A stretch of 64,000 nucleotides of DNA from Durusdinium trenchii (GCA_963970005.1 CAXAMN010003002.1:1125709-1189708), one strand, 5' to 3'. Counted from the stretch's first letter, positions 43,901-53,680 are shown. Notes: a model not told the origin generated them from the letters alone. Program-made: numbers and translations.

Positions 43901-46900
43901 GACTCGCAATCGCATTCGATGACTTTGCCACATGATTTTTGTTGGTGTTTCTCCGATTGGTTTTGGAATGGCCAACAGGTCACCAGGCTAGGTCTCCGGT
44001 GCGTTCGTTGGACGGTTCACCGAGACAGGGAAACCACCGTTGGGCCCAAGGCGCCCAGGGTCTTAAAGTCCAAGTCGGGCGAAAGGAGCTGTCCACCAAA
44101 GGCCAAGCCGATTTCGGGGAACTCCACGCCTCGGGTCGACTCAAAGGCGGTGCTGAAATGGGAAGAGTGACGTGTTTCAATAAAGACATGTGAAATCTTA
44201 AGATTGTTTTCTTTGTCTTGAAGAGGCTTCACCAGAAAGACTATATTATCAGTGCCAACTGCGGACATCACAAAACAAAACTACGACCCTGCATGAATAC
44301 TTGGCTTGAGCACATCCCGCCCTTTTTGCTTTCCCCTTACCAATCGCGCGTCTTTCTCTCTTTGCAAACAAGCAGCTGAATACTTCTGCAACAGATCTAC
44401 GCAAGTGGACCAGCAGCGATGTCTCCCTGAATCCTGGGATAGCTCCTGAGCAGTCGGACAATTAACAAATGGACCAAAGGAACCCTCTGAACACATTTCT
44501 TCTAGACTCTATAGACATCTCTACACCCAAACAGTGTGTCAGGGAGGGCCATTCAAAACCTATTAGAGCAAACGTATGACGGTTTGCAAAAATCAAAAAT
44601 CGTTCTCAAAAGACCTGTTGCAACTCCCTGATTGCTTCATGGCGCCTAAAGTTGGCCATGGCTCGGGATTCTCCCGCCATGTTCGCCACATGGATGGTTG
44701 AAGGGCCATGTAGATTCTCAGTGCCAATCCAGGTCCTTGGCAGGTCGACAACCCGCACACCAACCACGAGAGCCTGCAACCCGTCAAAGCCAAGGTGAGA
44801 AAGTGATTGGAACTGTTTCGCCTGCCCTGCCTGCTCTTCTGCATGCACCCCGCCCAGCTCTCGGCATCCAAATCATCCAAAACTCCAACACAAACCTAAC
44901 AGACTCGATCGTTTATCTTCCATGCTGCAGCCTTTAGACTCTAGACCAAGCCGACGCCATGAGCCTTTGGACTTGGCCTCGCTTGGTACTGTTTGCCAAC
45001 CGCAGGTCCTGCACTTGAATAAGACTTGAAGGACCTGTGCGCCTTCGGGGCCGCATCCAAAAACCACATCCGGCGCCGAGCATCTCCGCAATGTGTTTCC
45101 GCTCCTCCCGAGCTTCGTGCTGCAGAAAGCTCTCATTGGGCTCGGCGAATTGCCATAGCACTTGTGCTAGGAGAGCCCAGGGGAGCGGTAGCAAAACCTG
45201 GCGGCTGTCTAGTCGACATGTCGTTGGTTGCCGCTGAGCTGGTGCGGGGTTGCAAGCAGAATGAGCTGAACATATGAAATTCATGACTCATAGGATTAAA
45301 AAAACCACTGCGATAAGCCGGTAAGTGAGGATCAGCTTGCCTAACATGAGGTCCCCCCCCCGCATTCTCATAAACTCAAAAGAAGCTCAAGGAGTGATGC
45401 CCTGGCTGGATTTCCACAACCTGCCCCAAACGATTTGCCTCTCAGAAACAGCAGGGAGAGGACCGATTCCAAGGGCTCCTGGGCCCAGGAAAAAGGTCTC
45501 TTCGGTGATTTGGGGCACCGCAAGCGCGGCCAAAGCGGACGGAGTTTAAGCACGAAACGCACGGCAACGGCTGGATGTTTGAGCGTCCCAGGAGCAAGGG
45601 AACCAAACAGCATCCAGTAGAAAAAGTACTGTCCAGCGTCTGGATCATCTAACGTGTACCTGGGAGCAACCCAACGCGCGTTGGCCACTGCAATGTTGAT
45701 TGCGAACTTGCTCTGCTCTACGGCGTGCCGACGAGGCGCAGCAGGTTTAGCTGGTGCAAGGCAGACAACCTCTCTTCGAGAACCCCGCAGCTCTTGCAAC
45801 CGTCCTCCTCAGTTTCGTGTTGGGCCCAGCTGGGCCCAATCAACCAGCGAATCATATGACATATATAATCATGCTCAAACAAACCCCCAACAACGTGTGA
45901 ACACTCACTCTGCTCCCAATTCTGGCCGGGTACGTTGTGGACCATGTTCCCCGTTGTCGCACGTGTTTCAGCCTAACCGACTTCTCCGACGCTTGGTAGG
46001 GCTATTGTTTGCATAAACCAATGAGCTAATTGAAACCAATCATGCAGCAAACGGCGGCAGGCCGTTGTGCTTGCCCCTGCCCCTGAGGGAAAAAACAACT
46101 GTGCCGCCAAGTGCTGTCACATGCGGTCCGGAACCTACAAAGGAAACGCGGCTTGGGCCAAGAGTCTCCCACTCGTTGACCTGTCGGGCAGCAGCACCTT
46201 GGAAACGACAGCGTGGCCGAAACCGGTGCTGTTCACCACCGAAACGGGCGAGTGAACCAGTGAAACCGGGTGGCGAAAGACTCGTGTCCACTTGTTGTCT
46301 GGTCAAGTGCTCTTACGTATAGAAAGTAAACCTGCCAATGAGCACCAGGGAGGAATGATAACAATCTTCAGCAAATTCAGACTTAGATCTTAGATCATCT
46401 GGATCATGGCTGAAATCCTTTTGGCTACATGAAGGGACTTGTTGCCACGATGCTTTCCAGCCAGGTTGGTTTCCCTGCAAGCAGTGAAGCCCATACCTTG
46501 GACACTGGCTTAACTCAGCAGAGATCAACAAACATGACACTGTCTGAATCACTGACCACACAAATCCGGCATTGCCTTGACGTACCGGACCTCACATGCA
46601 GCAATGGGTTGCCTATCCGTTGGCTGAGCAATGCGTTGCCACACACGCATAAACAAAAAAAACACGCAAATTGACTACATATTAAAGGGCCCATCAGCGT
46701 CAGTGATGGACCTGAGTTGACATCTGGAGTTCCAATCTGAGTTGACATGTCAATGAATTTCAGGAGTGGCATTCTGGCTTGCACAGGCCAGGGCAGGCCA
46801 TGGCAGGTTAGCTGTCAAATCGATCGCACTTACATTACGGACCTGGGAGCCATCACTTGTCTTGTAAGCCGTTGTCGTCGTTCCCCGTCTCAGACCGACT

Positions 46901-49900
46901 TGCGGACGTGGTAAATCGGACAGATTTAAGAACTCCTTGCACCACCAACAAGTGTGAACCAAGCAAACAGAACCAAATAAGAGGACAGGAACATATATTA
47001 AACTCTGCAGCATGTGCATATGATATGAGTTATTTATATTTATAGAACCCTCTAGTACGGCGCATGTGTCAAAGGGTGAACGCGCAAGATTCTTTGGGAT
47101 CACGCATTTGTTTCTGGGAAGTAGTTTCTTGGCTACTCCAGGTCCTATTGTCGCAGGAACAACCTAGAAGACTTCATGATTCCTCTTTTCTAGGTTGCTT
47201 TCATGTTTACTGAATTTTTGGTTGCCAAAACAGGTGAAGAGGAATTTTGAGACTATATATAGATTGACTAGATCGGAGCACGATCGCGTTTCTTCGTGAC
47301 TGATGCCAATAATTAATAAATTCCCGGAGGTTTTTGTGCAAAAAATATGAAACTACAGAGCTACAAGAAACTGTGTCTACATCAGCAGTATATTTTCCAT
47401 CTGTATTCTGCACAGACAGGTGGCCGTTCGCATGTTTCTTGACGATCACGTTTCTTCACTTCATCGCGTTTCTTCGCTTTGTTTCACAAAAACAACTTCC
47501 TTTTTCAGTGGCTGGGTAATCGTACTGTTTGCTTGCTCAATCACTTGTCCCGGTAACCTCAGGGATTGCATTTCTTTGGCTTGGTGATCGCGTTTCTTCG
47601 GTGGACCCCAATGGCAAAATAGGCTTTCAATGAGGGGAATCATGGAAGCTTTGGTGAACAACCCGGAAAAGGAAAGCAATTAATTTCATGGTCTTCCAAT
47701 TTGGTCCTGCCTTGATTTGAAGAAAACAACCTTGGTCTTTCTCTGAACCATGATTATAGCTATGAAACATAGGGGGTGGCTGAGGCCATACTATACCCAA
47801 CCCCTTTCGTGATCTGTGCGATTAGCAGTCAAGCAGTTCCAAGTGGCTGTGGCACGAACTCCACCAATGCTGGGAGTCTGGTACAGCTTGTTGTCCATCG
47901 CAGGCCTGGCAGCGGTTTCGGGTGTCTTCAATCAGGTGGGGAACAGGTTGATCCCGGAGAAGAGTAACCTCCCAGGATGGGCAATGTCCAATCCCAAATT
48001 GTGAACTCACGAAATTATTCCACACCTTGAGTAGTTTGTGGGTCGGAATGATAAAGAGTGTTTCGCTCAGCATGCATTTATTTGTTAAACAAATCTGTTT
48101 ATGTTCTTTCCTTTCACATCCTTGCTTGCCCTCTTCTGAGGTGTTGTGGAACTCTGACCGGAAAGCTGTTTTCAAAAACAAATAATTAATAAACTCATCA
48201 AAGTCACTGCTCCAAAGAATTGTTCAATGGCGGGACTACACACACAAGCCCAGGAGAAGTGAATTATTATTTATTCAATTCTTCAGGGGGTTGGAAAATG
48301 CACAACGTACTGAGAACCCTGGAAAGAATTCTGCCTGAAAGGCCACCTTCCACCCTCAACAGACTCAACAGGCGAAACAAACACCACCATTGACCGGCGT
48401 TGTTTCGACATCGGCAAAGATAGGTGGAAGCTGAACCCATTTGATCTCTCAGAATGCGGGACCCGAATCAAAGGATTCCAAAGGAACTTCAACGACCCAA
48501 CTTTTGGCAAATTTGGGAATTTGGAGACACACACGCACACACAAAGCGTCCGCCCGAACCCAACGGCCTTCAGCCTCTCCGGCAGCTGTTGCGCTATGGC
48601 GTTGTCCATGGCTCCTTGGAATCACGTTTTCCGATTCCACATGGCCTTGTCACCCACGAAGCAAGAGTGGTGATCGAGGACGAGAGGAACATGTTCTATA
48701 TATTGAGTGATTCAACAGGTGTGGAGTCGTGCGTCATGTGTGCCATTGTCGTGTGTCAATGACGGGCCAAAACACCGCCTTCGTTCATGGCAGTTCGCCC
48801 TGAGGCGGCCGGGGACCAAACGACCCCACCTCTACCTAGAGGTGGACAAACTCTGGAAGGGCTGCACTAACTGGGGGGTTGTCCTCTCAAAAAATGTCAT
48901 GTCCAACTTTTGAAATCAGGTTGCTCACCAACTGCATGAGAATCCTTACAAAGCCTTTTATTGGCGATAATGTGGTTTGATGAGAATAGGACAGAATAGG
49001 CAAGAGCTAATCAGCGGTACCCCTGGCAAAAGCTGATCTCTTTAAACAATTTGTGACCCATGTTATGTTGTCCACAAGTACATAGAAACTTGTTGATTGA
49101 TGGACATGATAATTGTTTTCGTTTTGGAATTCCAACGTGAGCCATTGAACTTTCCAAGCAACGCAATGAATAATTTGCAATGGACGCTGAAGGTCTGAAG
49201 GGAACCGCTGTATATATTGAAAGAGGGATGACAACAATGTGTAAACAAACAAAAACCCCACACACACACAAAAAAAACTTCGGGTCTGTCCTATTACCTG
49301 TCACAGTCAGTAAACAATCACTATGTTTGAAAAAGGCCTTTATTGACCATCATCATCCACGGTTACAGGTGTTAGGATAGACCCAAAAATACTAGTGTTA
49401 CTAGTGTGTCGCGATCTCTGTGGGACAACTGTGCAGTCTCATGACCTCGGACTGGCTGGCCGTCTCAGTCCCAATGGTTGAAAACAAAAACAACTTTCAA
49501 CATGACATGGAAAACTACGGTTTCTATTACGTATCCAAATGAGTCTTTCAATGACAAACAATCCACAAAATCACTATGATTAAACGAAAGAGAACCAATA
49601 CATTTCAAACCCTTCTGCAGCCCGCCACCATCCAAATCTAACGTCATGCTTCAAGCGTCGTGCGTAGGCTTTCCGCTCCTCGCCCCACCAATCAAAGTGC
49701 GTGGTGCCTATGACGGTCTGCGGCACCCACGAGTTTCCCACCGCCCAGCCCAAGGGAAAGCCCTCGGTGGGAGCCGTGTCCCTCCCGAAGTCCACGTTGG
49801 AGTGTGGAAGGTCGGCGATCCTGAGAGCCGAGTGATGGGGCGGTGGGGGTGGGGGCCCTGGTGGCGCAGCTGGAGGAGTAAAACCTCTCGAGTTTTGATA

Positions 49901-52884
49901 GATATATATATATATATTGATATGTATGAAACTTGAGCGACCCTTTTGTTTGGAACCAACCTATTTCATTGTCCTATCCAAACAGGTGAAATTAGATAAT
50001 GATGAGATCCAACCAAATAATGCTTGTGAGACGGCAGGCTGCCACTGCAGGCTGATGCCTCCACTTGCCCCCAACAGGAGGAACAACTTGCCACTAGGAA
50101 AACACACAGATCATCACACCACTCGATCTGTGGATTTTTTGATGATGTTTGGCAACAATTTGTGATACATCCCAGACAATAGAACCTTGGCAGCCCGTAA
50201 CGAGTTTATTACCTTCATGGCATTAGAACTGAACTGTTATATACAGTACAAACCTACATGAACGCAGCTTGCAGCCACAGACTCAATGGCACCGCATAAA
50301 CACAAGTGATGGTGCACCTGCTCCCCCCCATTGCTCCACCTCCTCCTCCTGCGACTCCAGCCCCTGTTAGACGTCGCCCAACTTCAGAGTTTTCAACTTC
50401 CAGGTCATCCATGCGGAGCAGGGGAATCTTTGAGGAGACATTGCTCAAACCAGCCTCTCGTCGGCAGTCTCTCAGGGCACATTCACCTGCAGTGAGGTAG
50501 TGCAAAAACACCGGCCCAAGCATTCACATGCATCAGTGCTGCATCAGGTTAGTACAAAAATAAACAAAACTTATACACAAATGCAGTGGGGGAAGCGGCC
50601 AAACAGTGATGATTGCGAATGAAGAAAAACAACACAAAGAAGGATCACAAAGGTAAACAAAAAACAACATGGGACATCAAAAAACATCCGCAACTGCTGT
50701 CGCGCAACTAGCGCTGCAGCCGTCGCAGCTGGCTGCAGCACCTGGCTGCAGGGTGAACAGCTGATTTTGCCATGATGACCTTTCTCAGCCCTACGCTGCG
50801 CCGGCACACGTGGATCCCACTGGACCAAAACATGGGAAGGACTTCTAGATACTGAACGTACAGCTACAACTTCTGAAACCAACCTCTTTTCTTTATCTTC
50901 CCTACTGACCGTGGGCACCAGTGAGCCTCCATTGCCCTATACTTCGAGCGATCACCAGCGGAATGGGAGATGATTAGGAAACTCGAATGGCACATGCTCT
51001 GACAAAATGCCCCATCAAACGGCCTGACGTTTATTGGCATCAAGTATGGCATGTGTTCTGACACTTGTTCTGGCAATAGGTCTGACATGCGTTCTGACAA
51101 TGTAATCTACCAATTGCTCTAGCAAGCAAAATCTTCCGGTCCGCGTGCTCTAGCACTTGTCATGGCGCATTTCATGTGCTGTCTCCACTGGCCACCTTGA
51201 AATTGCGAACTCCTAGTGACCCGCAGCAAAAATTGCTTCGCGTTCTGGTATCAAGTCTTGCATGGAAAGCATGCAAGACTTGTCAGGACACATGCCAGGT
51301 AGCATGCCAGGAAGTAGGTCACGAACAAGTGCCAAAACACATGCAAGAGTTGATGTCGCAACATGCGTCAGAATACAAACCGGAATAAGAGCGCAAAATC
51401 AGAACAAGCAAGCACCCAAACACATCCCAGAAATCTTCAGCTTTCTCTTCCCGATGTTGCTCCGATAAAAATGCCACAAGTCATTTCAATTGGCACCGTG
51501 ACTCCCGGGCACACGCTACCACACGCTCGCGCCTGCGCGGCTCAGATCCAGCCGTGCCCCTTCCAGGATCACCAAGCCAGCATTTGCAGTCTTTCCCTTG
51601 TCAAACTCAAACTGCGCCAGGCTCAAATGCTTTTCAGGACGCAGCCGCATGAACACCTGGTTGAGCCAAACCACATGCTCGAGATGACAAGACTTCCCAA
51701 GACTCGTCCAAAATCATCCAAAATCCAGTTCCCCGATATATGATTTAGACTCAAGCACATTGTTCTGACTCCAGAAGTGCCCTCAGCAGGGGAAACGTTC
51801 TTTCAGAAACTCTGATCAATCAATCATTGGGATGTTCTGATTCATGTTGTCATGTTCCGCCTCCTGCAAGATCGTTCCCACATGAGTTGAACATGTTGCA
51901 TCCTTGACCGGGCTGCATAGAGAGCACCATTGGAGAACCAAGAAAGAGCGAACAGGGTGATAAGGCAAATGCCTCCGCAACTCCTTGGCAACTGCACTTT
52001 GACAAATACGACACTCGGAAATGGATGGCATAACATGAGTTCTGGGTCCGAGCAGACTTGGGTTGTTCATCAGCCACAGGTCAACCGCGAATTTTGGGTA
52101 TTCGCTGGCAGCTGGGCTGTGCCCAATTCTGGGTGATACTGTATTACACTTTTTACAAACGTGCCGAACATAGCCAAACCCAGAAAAAACAAATTAACCT
52201 GTTCAATCGAAAGCCTTTCAGTGCCATTTCAGTGTACTTGATCACAAAAGATCTGCCGAGATCTCAGCCCGAAAAAAACACATCCAGCTGTGAGTCCATC
52301 GAACTCGATCCAGCTCATGCAGTGGATGGTCCACTCGAGGGAAGAAGGCAGGGCCGAGACCACAAAAAAGTCCAAGAGCAACCAAGCCTCACAGCGAACC
52401 ATCAGGGTCAAAAGATGTCAAAAGGTGTTTATTCATTGTAGACGCTTTTGAATTGAACACCTCATCATAGGAAGGTTATTCGTGAACAGTTTACATTAGG
52501 GTGCTAGCTGCTATCTTATTTCCCATTGCCCTGGAATAATTGATCTTCGTCAACATGATTGGGGTCCCAAAATCAATCCATCACGTTCACATTTACTGTC
52601 CCAGTATTCAAACGTATTCCAGCGGTGCCAGTTCTATATACAATCCCGTCCCCAGAGCTACGAGCACGCTTTAACCCACGGCGTGTGCGTTCCTGCTCAA
52701 GGCGGGCGTTGTGCGCAAAACACAAGTCAGCGCAACCTATACAGCCAAAAGGGCTGGGAGCGCGCCTAGGCCATAGAAGTCGGCCCAAAACCAGGCCATG
52801 TGCTCCTCAATGTTTAGGCGGTATATGCAGAAGACCAGCATGGGCAAAGTTGCTGCAGTCATCAGAGTTGGCCAGCCATTGAAC
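31522..52884 (-). CDS. Gene 2: multi-exon UBL/zinc-finger gene interrupted by mobile elements
   Basis: Collinear paralogue of gene 1. Exons, N- to C-terminal: about 52797-52884, 52297-52387, 51909-51983, 51533-51656, about 50310-50486, 49657-49781, 48568-48614, 46159-46197, 45733-45807, 45077-45197, 44657-44735, about 44360-44445, 44055-44129, 43556-43611, 42954-43034, 32357-32391, 31868-31953, 31522-31586 (TAG). Eleven exons have exactly the gene 1 length; exons 4, 6, 14 and 17 differ by 9, 6, 6 and 6 bases. Intron 15 (32392-42953) is about 10.6 kb and contains the copia element, a T-rich array and MITE copy B; intron 6 contains MITE copy C. No premature stop was found in the exons as modelled. 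The start codon and some internal exons are unknown, and so is the function. Confidence 0.82.
33160..33164. repeat. Left target-site duplication GAATG of the copia element
   Basis: GAATG directly precedes the 5' LTR and is repeated exactly after the 3' LTR at 41391-41395. A 5-bp duplication is standard for Ty1/copia integrase. Confidence 0.95.
33165..33428 (+). repeat. 5' LTR
   Basis: 264 bp starting TGCAGC and ending GCTGCA, a 6-bp terminal inverted repeat of the LTR. It is identical to the 3' LTR except at 33253 (C here, G at 41215). Promoter and polyadenylation signals are expected here but I cannot point to them. Confidence 0.97.
33430..33441 (+). promoter_or_regulatory. Primer-binding site, tRNA-iMet-like
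   Basis: TGGTAGCGGAGC starts one base after the LTR. It resembles the complement of the 3' end of eukaryotic initiator tRNA-Met (TGGTAGCAGAG-type), the primer used by most copia elements, with one mismatch in the first 11 bases. Confidence 0.85.
33442..33640 (+). other. Retrotransposon leader
   Basis: About 200 bp of untranslated leader between the primer site and the Gag ATG. It includes an inverted AGCGGA/TCCGCT just after the primer site. Nothing coding is seen. Confidence 0.7.
33641..34750 (+). CDS. gag: Gag-like protein of the copia element
   Basis: 369 codons starting at ATG in the context CACCATGG. The N-terminal 130 residues are Trp/Arg-containing and helical (WRRFTREVGWYLRATP near residue 24), fitting a copia Gag/capsid-like region. 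A middle acidic segment is rich in Trp, Glu, Asp and Pro. The C-terminal third again alternates Trp/Tyr with acidic residues. The frame ends at TAA, and the nucleocapsid knuckle follows in the -1 frame, with frames overlapping only at 34744-34750. I see no classical slippery heptamer in the overlap, so this is either an indel or an uncharacterised frameshift site. Confidence 0.9.
   Translation: MADKDSGHIPTWNGEARTWRRFTREVGWYLRATPQHKRRYCATKIISRLTGPARLLAMSWANVDFDSSGGTKEMLRLLAASPLVRQALPNAAAICSQYFSFKRHQGEAMNSFLVREALGYSEFVEAISRLHEDKLGIKPEEKDFGLPDDAEEWDEWDEWWPDAEEPPPDDEEDSKEDQDPKLKPSASTTSAAAGPQDMGGSPSHHGSAGTPAVEKTSPAQAKPLDELSLADSFVLGVLRGFRLLQAAGLNPDEKRDIISTTKGSLEFETVTQALQTLWDDQLLGGRNGSFGQQAMFQELCASQAADDWWEDEDSWNWHAYVGTDDWSSWDYDLDENYGFHAYEESWDEEPVHELQAQTQTDTGEPEADI
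34744..35079 (+). pseudogene. Nucleocapsid zinc-knuckle segment, first Cys lost
   Basis: The frame shifts relative to Gag. It contains FFKCGSTQHLAREC, which fits the retroviral CCHC knuckle (Cys-x2-Cys-x4-His-x4-Cys) except that the first Cys is Phe (codon TTT where TGT or TGC would be needed). Lys/Gly-rich stretches follow (KGKSKGYS, KGKGKTKSKS), typical of nucleic-acid-binding nucleocapsid tails. It ends at TGA. RNA binding by this copy is probably impaired. Confidence 0.85.
35066..35362 (+). pseudogene. Aspartic protease segment
   Basis: Contains ALIDSGATAS, the Asp-Ser-Gly active-site motif of retrotransposon proteases, near codon 20 of this open stretch, followed by a plausible flap region and FRFGNG. 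The frame differs from the nucleocapsid segment and ends at TGA (35360-35362); homologous reading continues in the next frame near 35300, consistent with a one-base indel there. Confidence 0.85.
35290..35853 (+). pseudogene. Post-protease segment of the polyprotein
   Basis: After a frame change near 35300 the reading continues LRAFGLYVLPNPPEF then PILLGMDHLAGAESAMLIDF, which resembles the C-terminal half of copia-type proteases (a Pro-Ile-Leu-Leu-Gly strand and a following helix). It runs on as an unrecognised linker. Similarity fades after about 35830, where the frame changes again. Confidence 0.65.
35854..36465 (+). pseudogene. Polyprotein segment with a Cys/His pair, function unknown
   Basis: 203 codons from an ATG at 35854, or a continued polyprotein after a frame shift, to TGA. 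It has CQIHQWPCYNQHQ followed by CQVCHLRLKY: a Cys-x6-Cys and later a Cys-x2-Cys-His, which could form a small zinc site. Then comes a helical Met/Lys/Glu-rich part and a Ser/Thr/Gln-rich tail. Not recognised. Confidence 0.6.
36399..37232 (+). pseudogene. Extra domain between protease and integrase (PC/EWP, methyltransferase-like?)
   Basis: About 255 residues from 36466. A hydrophobic helix (MLMAATLTTALTNTAMDLI) is followed by LWFSLPCTKWCPWTRLN, an Arg/Glu-rich helix, FIYWEWPKECLGW, CRIDGCCYDLKS, a KKW.I.T segment and YPWKMVEAIG. Pro-Cys followed later by Glu-Trp-Pro resembles motif IV (PCQ) and motif VI (ENV) of cytosine-5 DNA methyltransferases, and the spacing is plausible. The Gly-rich cofactor motif I is not evident and the QRR motif VIII is missing. 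Cytosine methyltransferases inside dinoflagellate retrotransposons have been reported. The assignment here is a hypothesis; it could be another fold. The frame differs from both neighbours. Confidence 0.6.
37201..37752 (+). pseudogene. Integrase N-terminal part, ends at an in-frame TAG
   Basis: An acidic linker is followed by HYHKAAGHPTV and, about 35 residues on, FKCPACES: the His-His-Cys-Cys zinc domain of integrases. Then VGIDVFDW supplies the first catalytic Asp. The frame runs into TAG at 37750-37752 after IIKAFCEG and continues in the same frame as LAHYPKP with the second Asp. TAG is one G-to-A change from TGG (Trp), so a nonsense mutation is the simplest reading; readthrough is possible but unsupported. 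Confidence 0.9.
37753..41205 (+). pseudogene. pol: Integrase core, reverse transcriptase and RNase H of copia Pol
   Basis: 1150 uninterrupted codons after the TAG. Integrase: IPDNGRAF (Asp-13) and HGVVEHAI (Glu-49), exactly 35 residues between them, the D-D-35-E rule. Reverse transcriptase (RVT_2, copia type): LEGLDLATAF with catalytic Asp near residue 604, IYGTTTAPRGLW, and GGHVDDF near residues 703-708 in place of YVDD. RNase H: RGDSTGGM, NDAEVQSI, LCTDSRGG and YDLADGLTK supply the acidic residues. The last 26 or so residues are encoded by the 3' LTR, and the stop TGA (41203-41205) lies inside it. No obvious polypurine tract precedes the LTR. Confidence 0.95.
41127..41390 (+). repeat. 3' LTR
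   Basis: 264 bp, TGCAGC to GCTGCA, identical to the 5' LTR except at 41215. The Pol reading frame enters it and stops at 41205. Confidence 0.97.
41391..41395. repeat. Right target-site duplication GAATG
   Basis: Exact copy of 33160-33164. Confidence 0.95.
41490..42430 (+). repeat. T-rich degenerate tandem array
   Basis: Repeated, strongly diverged units of the type TTTGATTCC, CCTTTTAAA and TTGCTTTCC over about 0.9 kb, with irregular spacing near 20-35 bp. It lies just downstream of the copia element in gene 2 intron 15. MITE copy B is inserted in it. A homologous array is not seen in gene 1. Confidence 0.7.
41763..41860 (+). mobile_element. Short TIR element (MITE-like), copy B, with 10-bp flanking repeats
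   Basis: 98 bp. The left end has GTCTATCC TAATACCTGTAACAG and the complement of the right end has GTCTGTCC TATTACCTGTAACAG, 21 of 23 positions equal. The interior matches copies A and C (GTGGATGATGATGG, GGCCTTGTTCA). GATATCCGTT stands on both sides (41753-41762 and 41861-41870), which looks like a 10-bp target duplication. No coding capacity. Confidence 0.85.
46310..48130. other. Gene 2 intron 7 region, no exon matched in gene 1
   Basis: Long intron-like stretch between exons 8 and 7. A plus-strand open segment at 47816-48004 reads a hydrophobic helix (VWYSLLSIAGLAAVSGVF) that could be a membrane span of an unrelated plus-strand exon, but there is no splice or paralogue support. It also holds the motif cluster at 47282-47600. 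Confidence 0.35.
47282..47600 (+). repeat. Four copies of GATCGCGTTTCTTCG
   Basis: The 15-mer GATCGCGTTTCTTCG or close variants occur at 47282-47296, 47444-47458, 47462-47476 and 47586-47600. Spacing is irregular (18 to 162 bp), so it is a dispersed motif rather than a tandem repeat. It lies in gene 2 intron 7. Confidence 0.8.
48130..48300 (+). repeat. Dispersed repeat related to 6.66-7.06 kb
   Basis: Shares ACTGCTCCAA, CACAAGCCCAGGAGAAGTGAAT and a downstream GGGTTGG with the duplicated block near 6890-7100. Diverged; no coding content. Confidence 0.5.
49282..49384 (-). mobile_element. Short TIR element (MITE-like), copy C
   Basis: 103 bp in inverted orientation relative to copies A and B. 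The ends GGGTCTGTCCTATTACCTGT and, complemented, GGGTCTATCCTAACACCTGT match at 17 of 20 positions. The interior, read on the minus strand, has GTGGATGATGATGG and AAAGGCC as in copy A. It lies in gene 2 intron 6. The flanks are A-rich and do not show an unambiguous duplication. Confidence 0.85.
52676..52736 (-). CDS. Possible extra gene 2 exon
   Basis: The minus strand has GTATAG|G, then CADLCFAHNARLEQERTRR ending at a GT donor. Basic and helix-like. No counterpart was found between exons 1 and 2 of gene 1, and phases with neighbours do not close, so this is a candidate only. Confidence 0.3.
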
Positions 52885-53680
52885 CTGCAACAAAATCCAG
52901 CGAAACGCTCCATGCTCCGGTTTCCCTGGAACATGCACCAAAGCACCAAGAACCAACGGACGGATATATAGATATTAAGGTCCCTCACTCTCTCCTGCTC
53001 AATGCGGGCTGGTTCATCATTGAATTGACGTTGAACGATCGCACTAAGCTCAAGCGCAAGAACACCACACAGCCTTCGACCACTATCGTATCACACCCTC
53101 CATGCACACGGATAGCAATTTCATGCACTGTCCACAGCTTGCGCCCCCCCCACACAAGAATACACCAAACAAAATCCGCAAGTAAACCCTTCTCGCCCAG
53201 CATCCCGACCCATCACGTGCTGCTTCGCTGCTTCAGTGGACCGGTCATGAGGACCACCACAGGACGTCCGGTTGGACGTCCGCTTTTGGGCCACCAGAAA
53301 GGCTTGTGAATCCGTGATGCAAAAAAGGCATGTCGACGTCCTCGAAATGCTGGGGATCATCGATCTTCGTGCGCATGGGTGGTTCAAAGAATTCCGTGCC
53401 ATCAACAACTTGGTGAGTGAAACCGTTCATGTTTGTCTCGTCTTGGCCGGGATATTTCGTCGCTCCGTCCTTCGACCCACCCAACTCGTGGGATATGTTC
53501 GGCTAATCCACTCAGATTCATGTCTAAGGATCTCTACGGATTCCACGCTTCCTGGTCCGACTGCTTCCTGGTCTGACAAGCGATGGGGCAGGCACTTGCC
53601 ACTTACTACACGAAATTCGATCACAAGCGAAAGCAACAGCCACTTCAAAAGGTGCTGGTGTTATCTGGTGTTTCACCACG
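52885..53680. other. Upstream of gene 2 exon 1; open minus frames, no supported exon
   Basis: Two minus-strand stretches, about 52985-53200 and 53250-53410, are open; the second reads an acidic segment with FFEPPMRTKIDDPQHFEDV. Upstream exons of gene 2 would be expected here, but nothing similar is found upstream of gene 1. Confidence 0.3.

Noticed and set aside
47816..48004. Plus-strand membrane protein exon
   Set aside because: Hydrophobic and tempting, but no donor/acceptor pair, no neighbour exon and no counterpart in gene 1; kept only as a remark.
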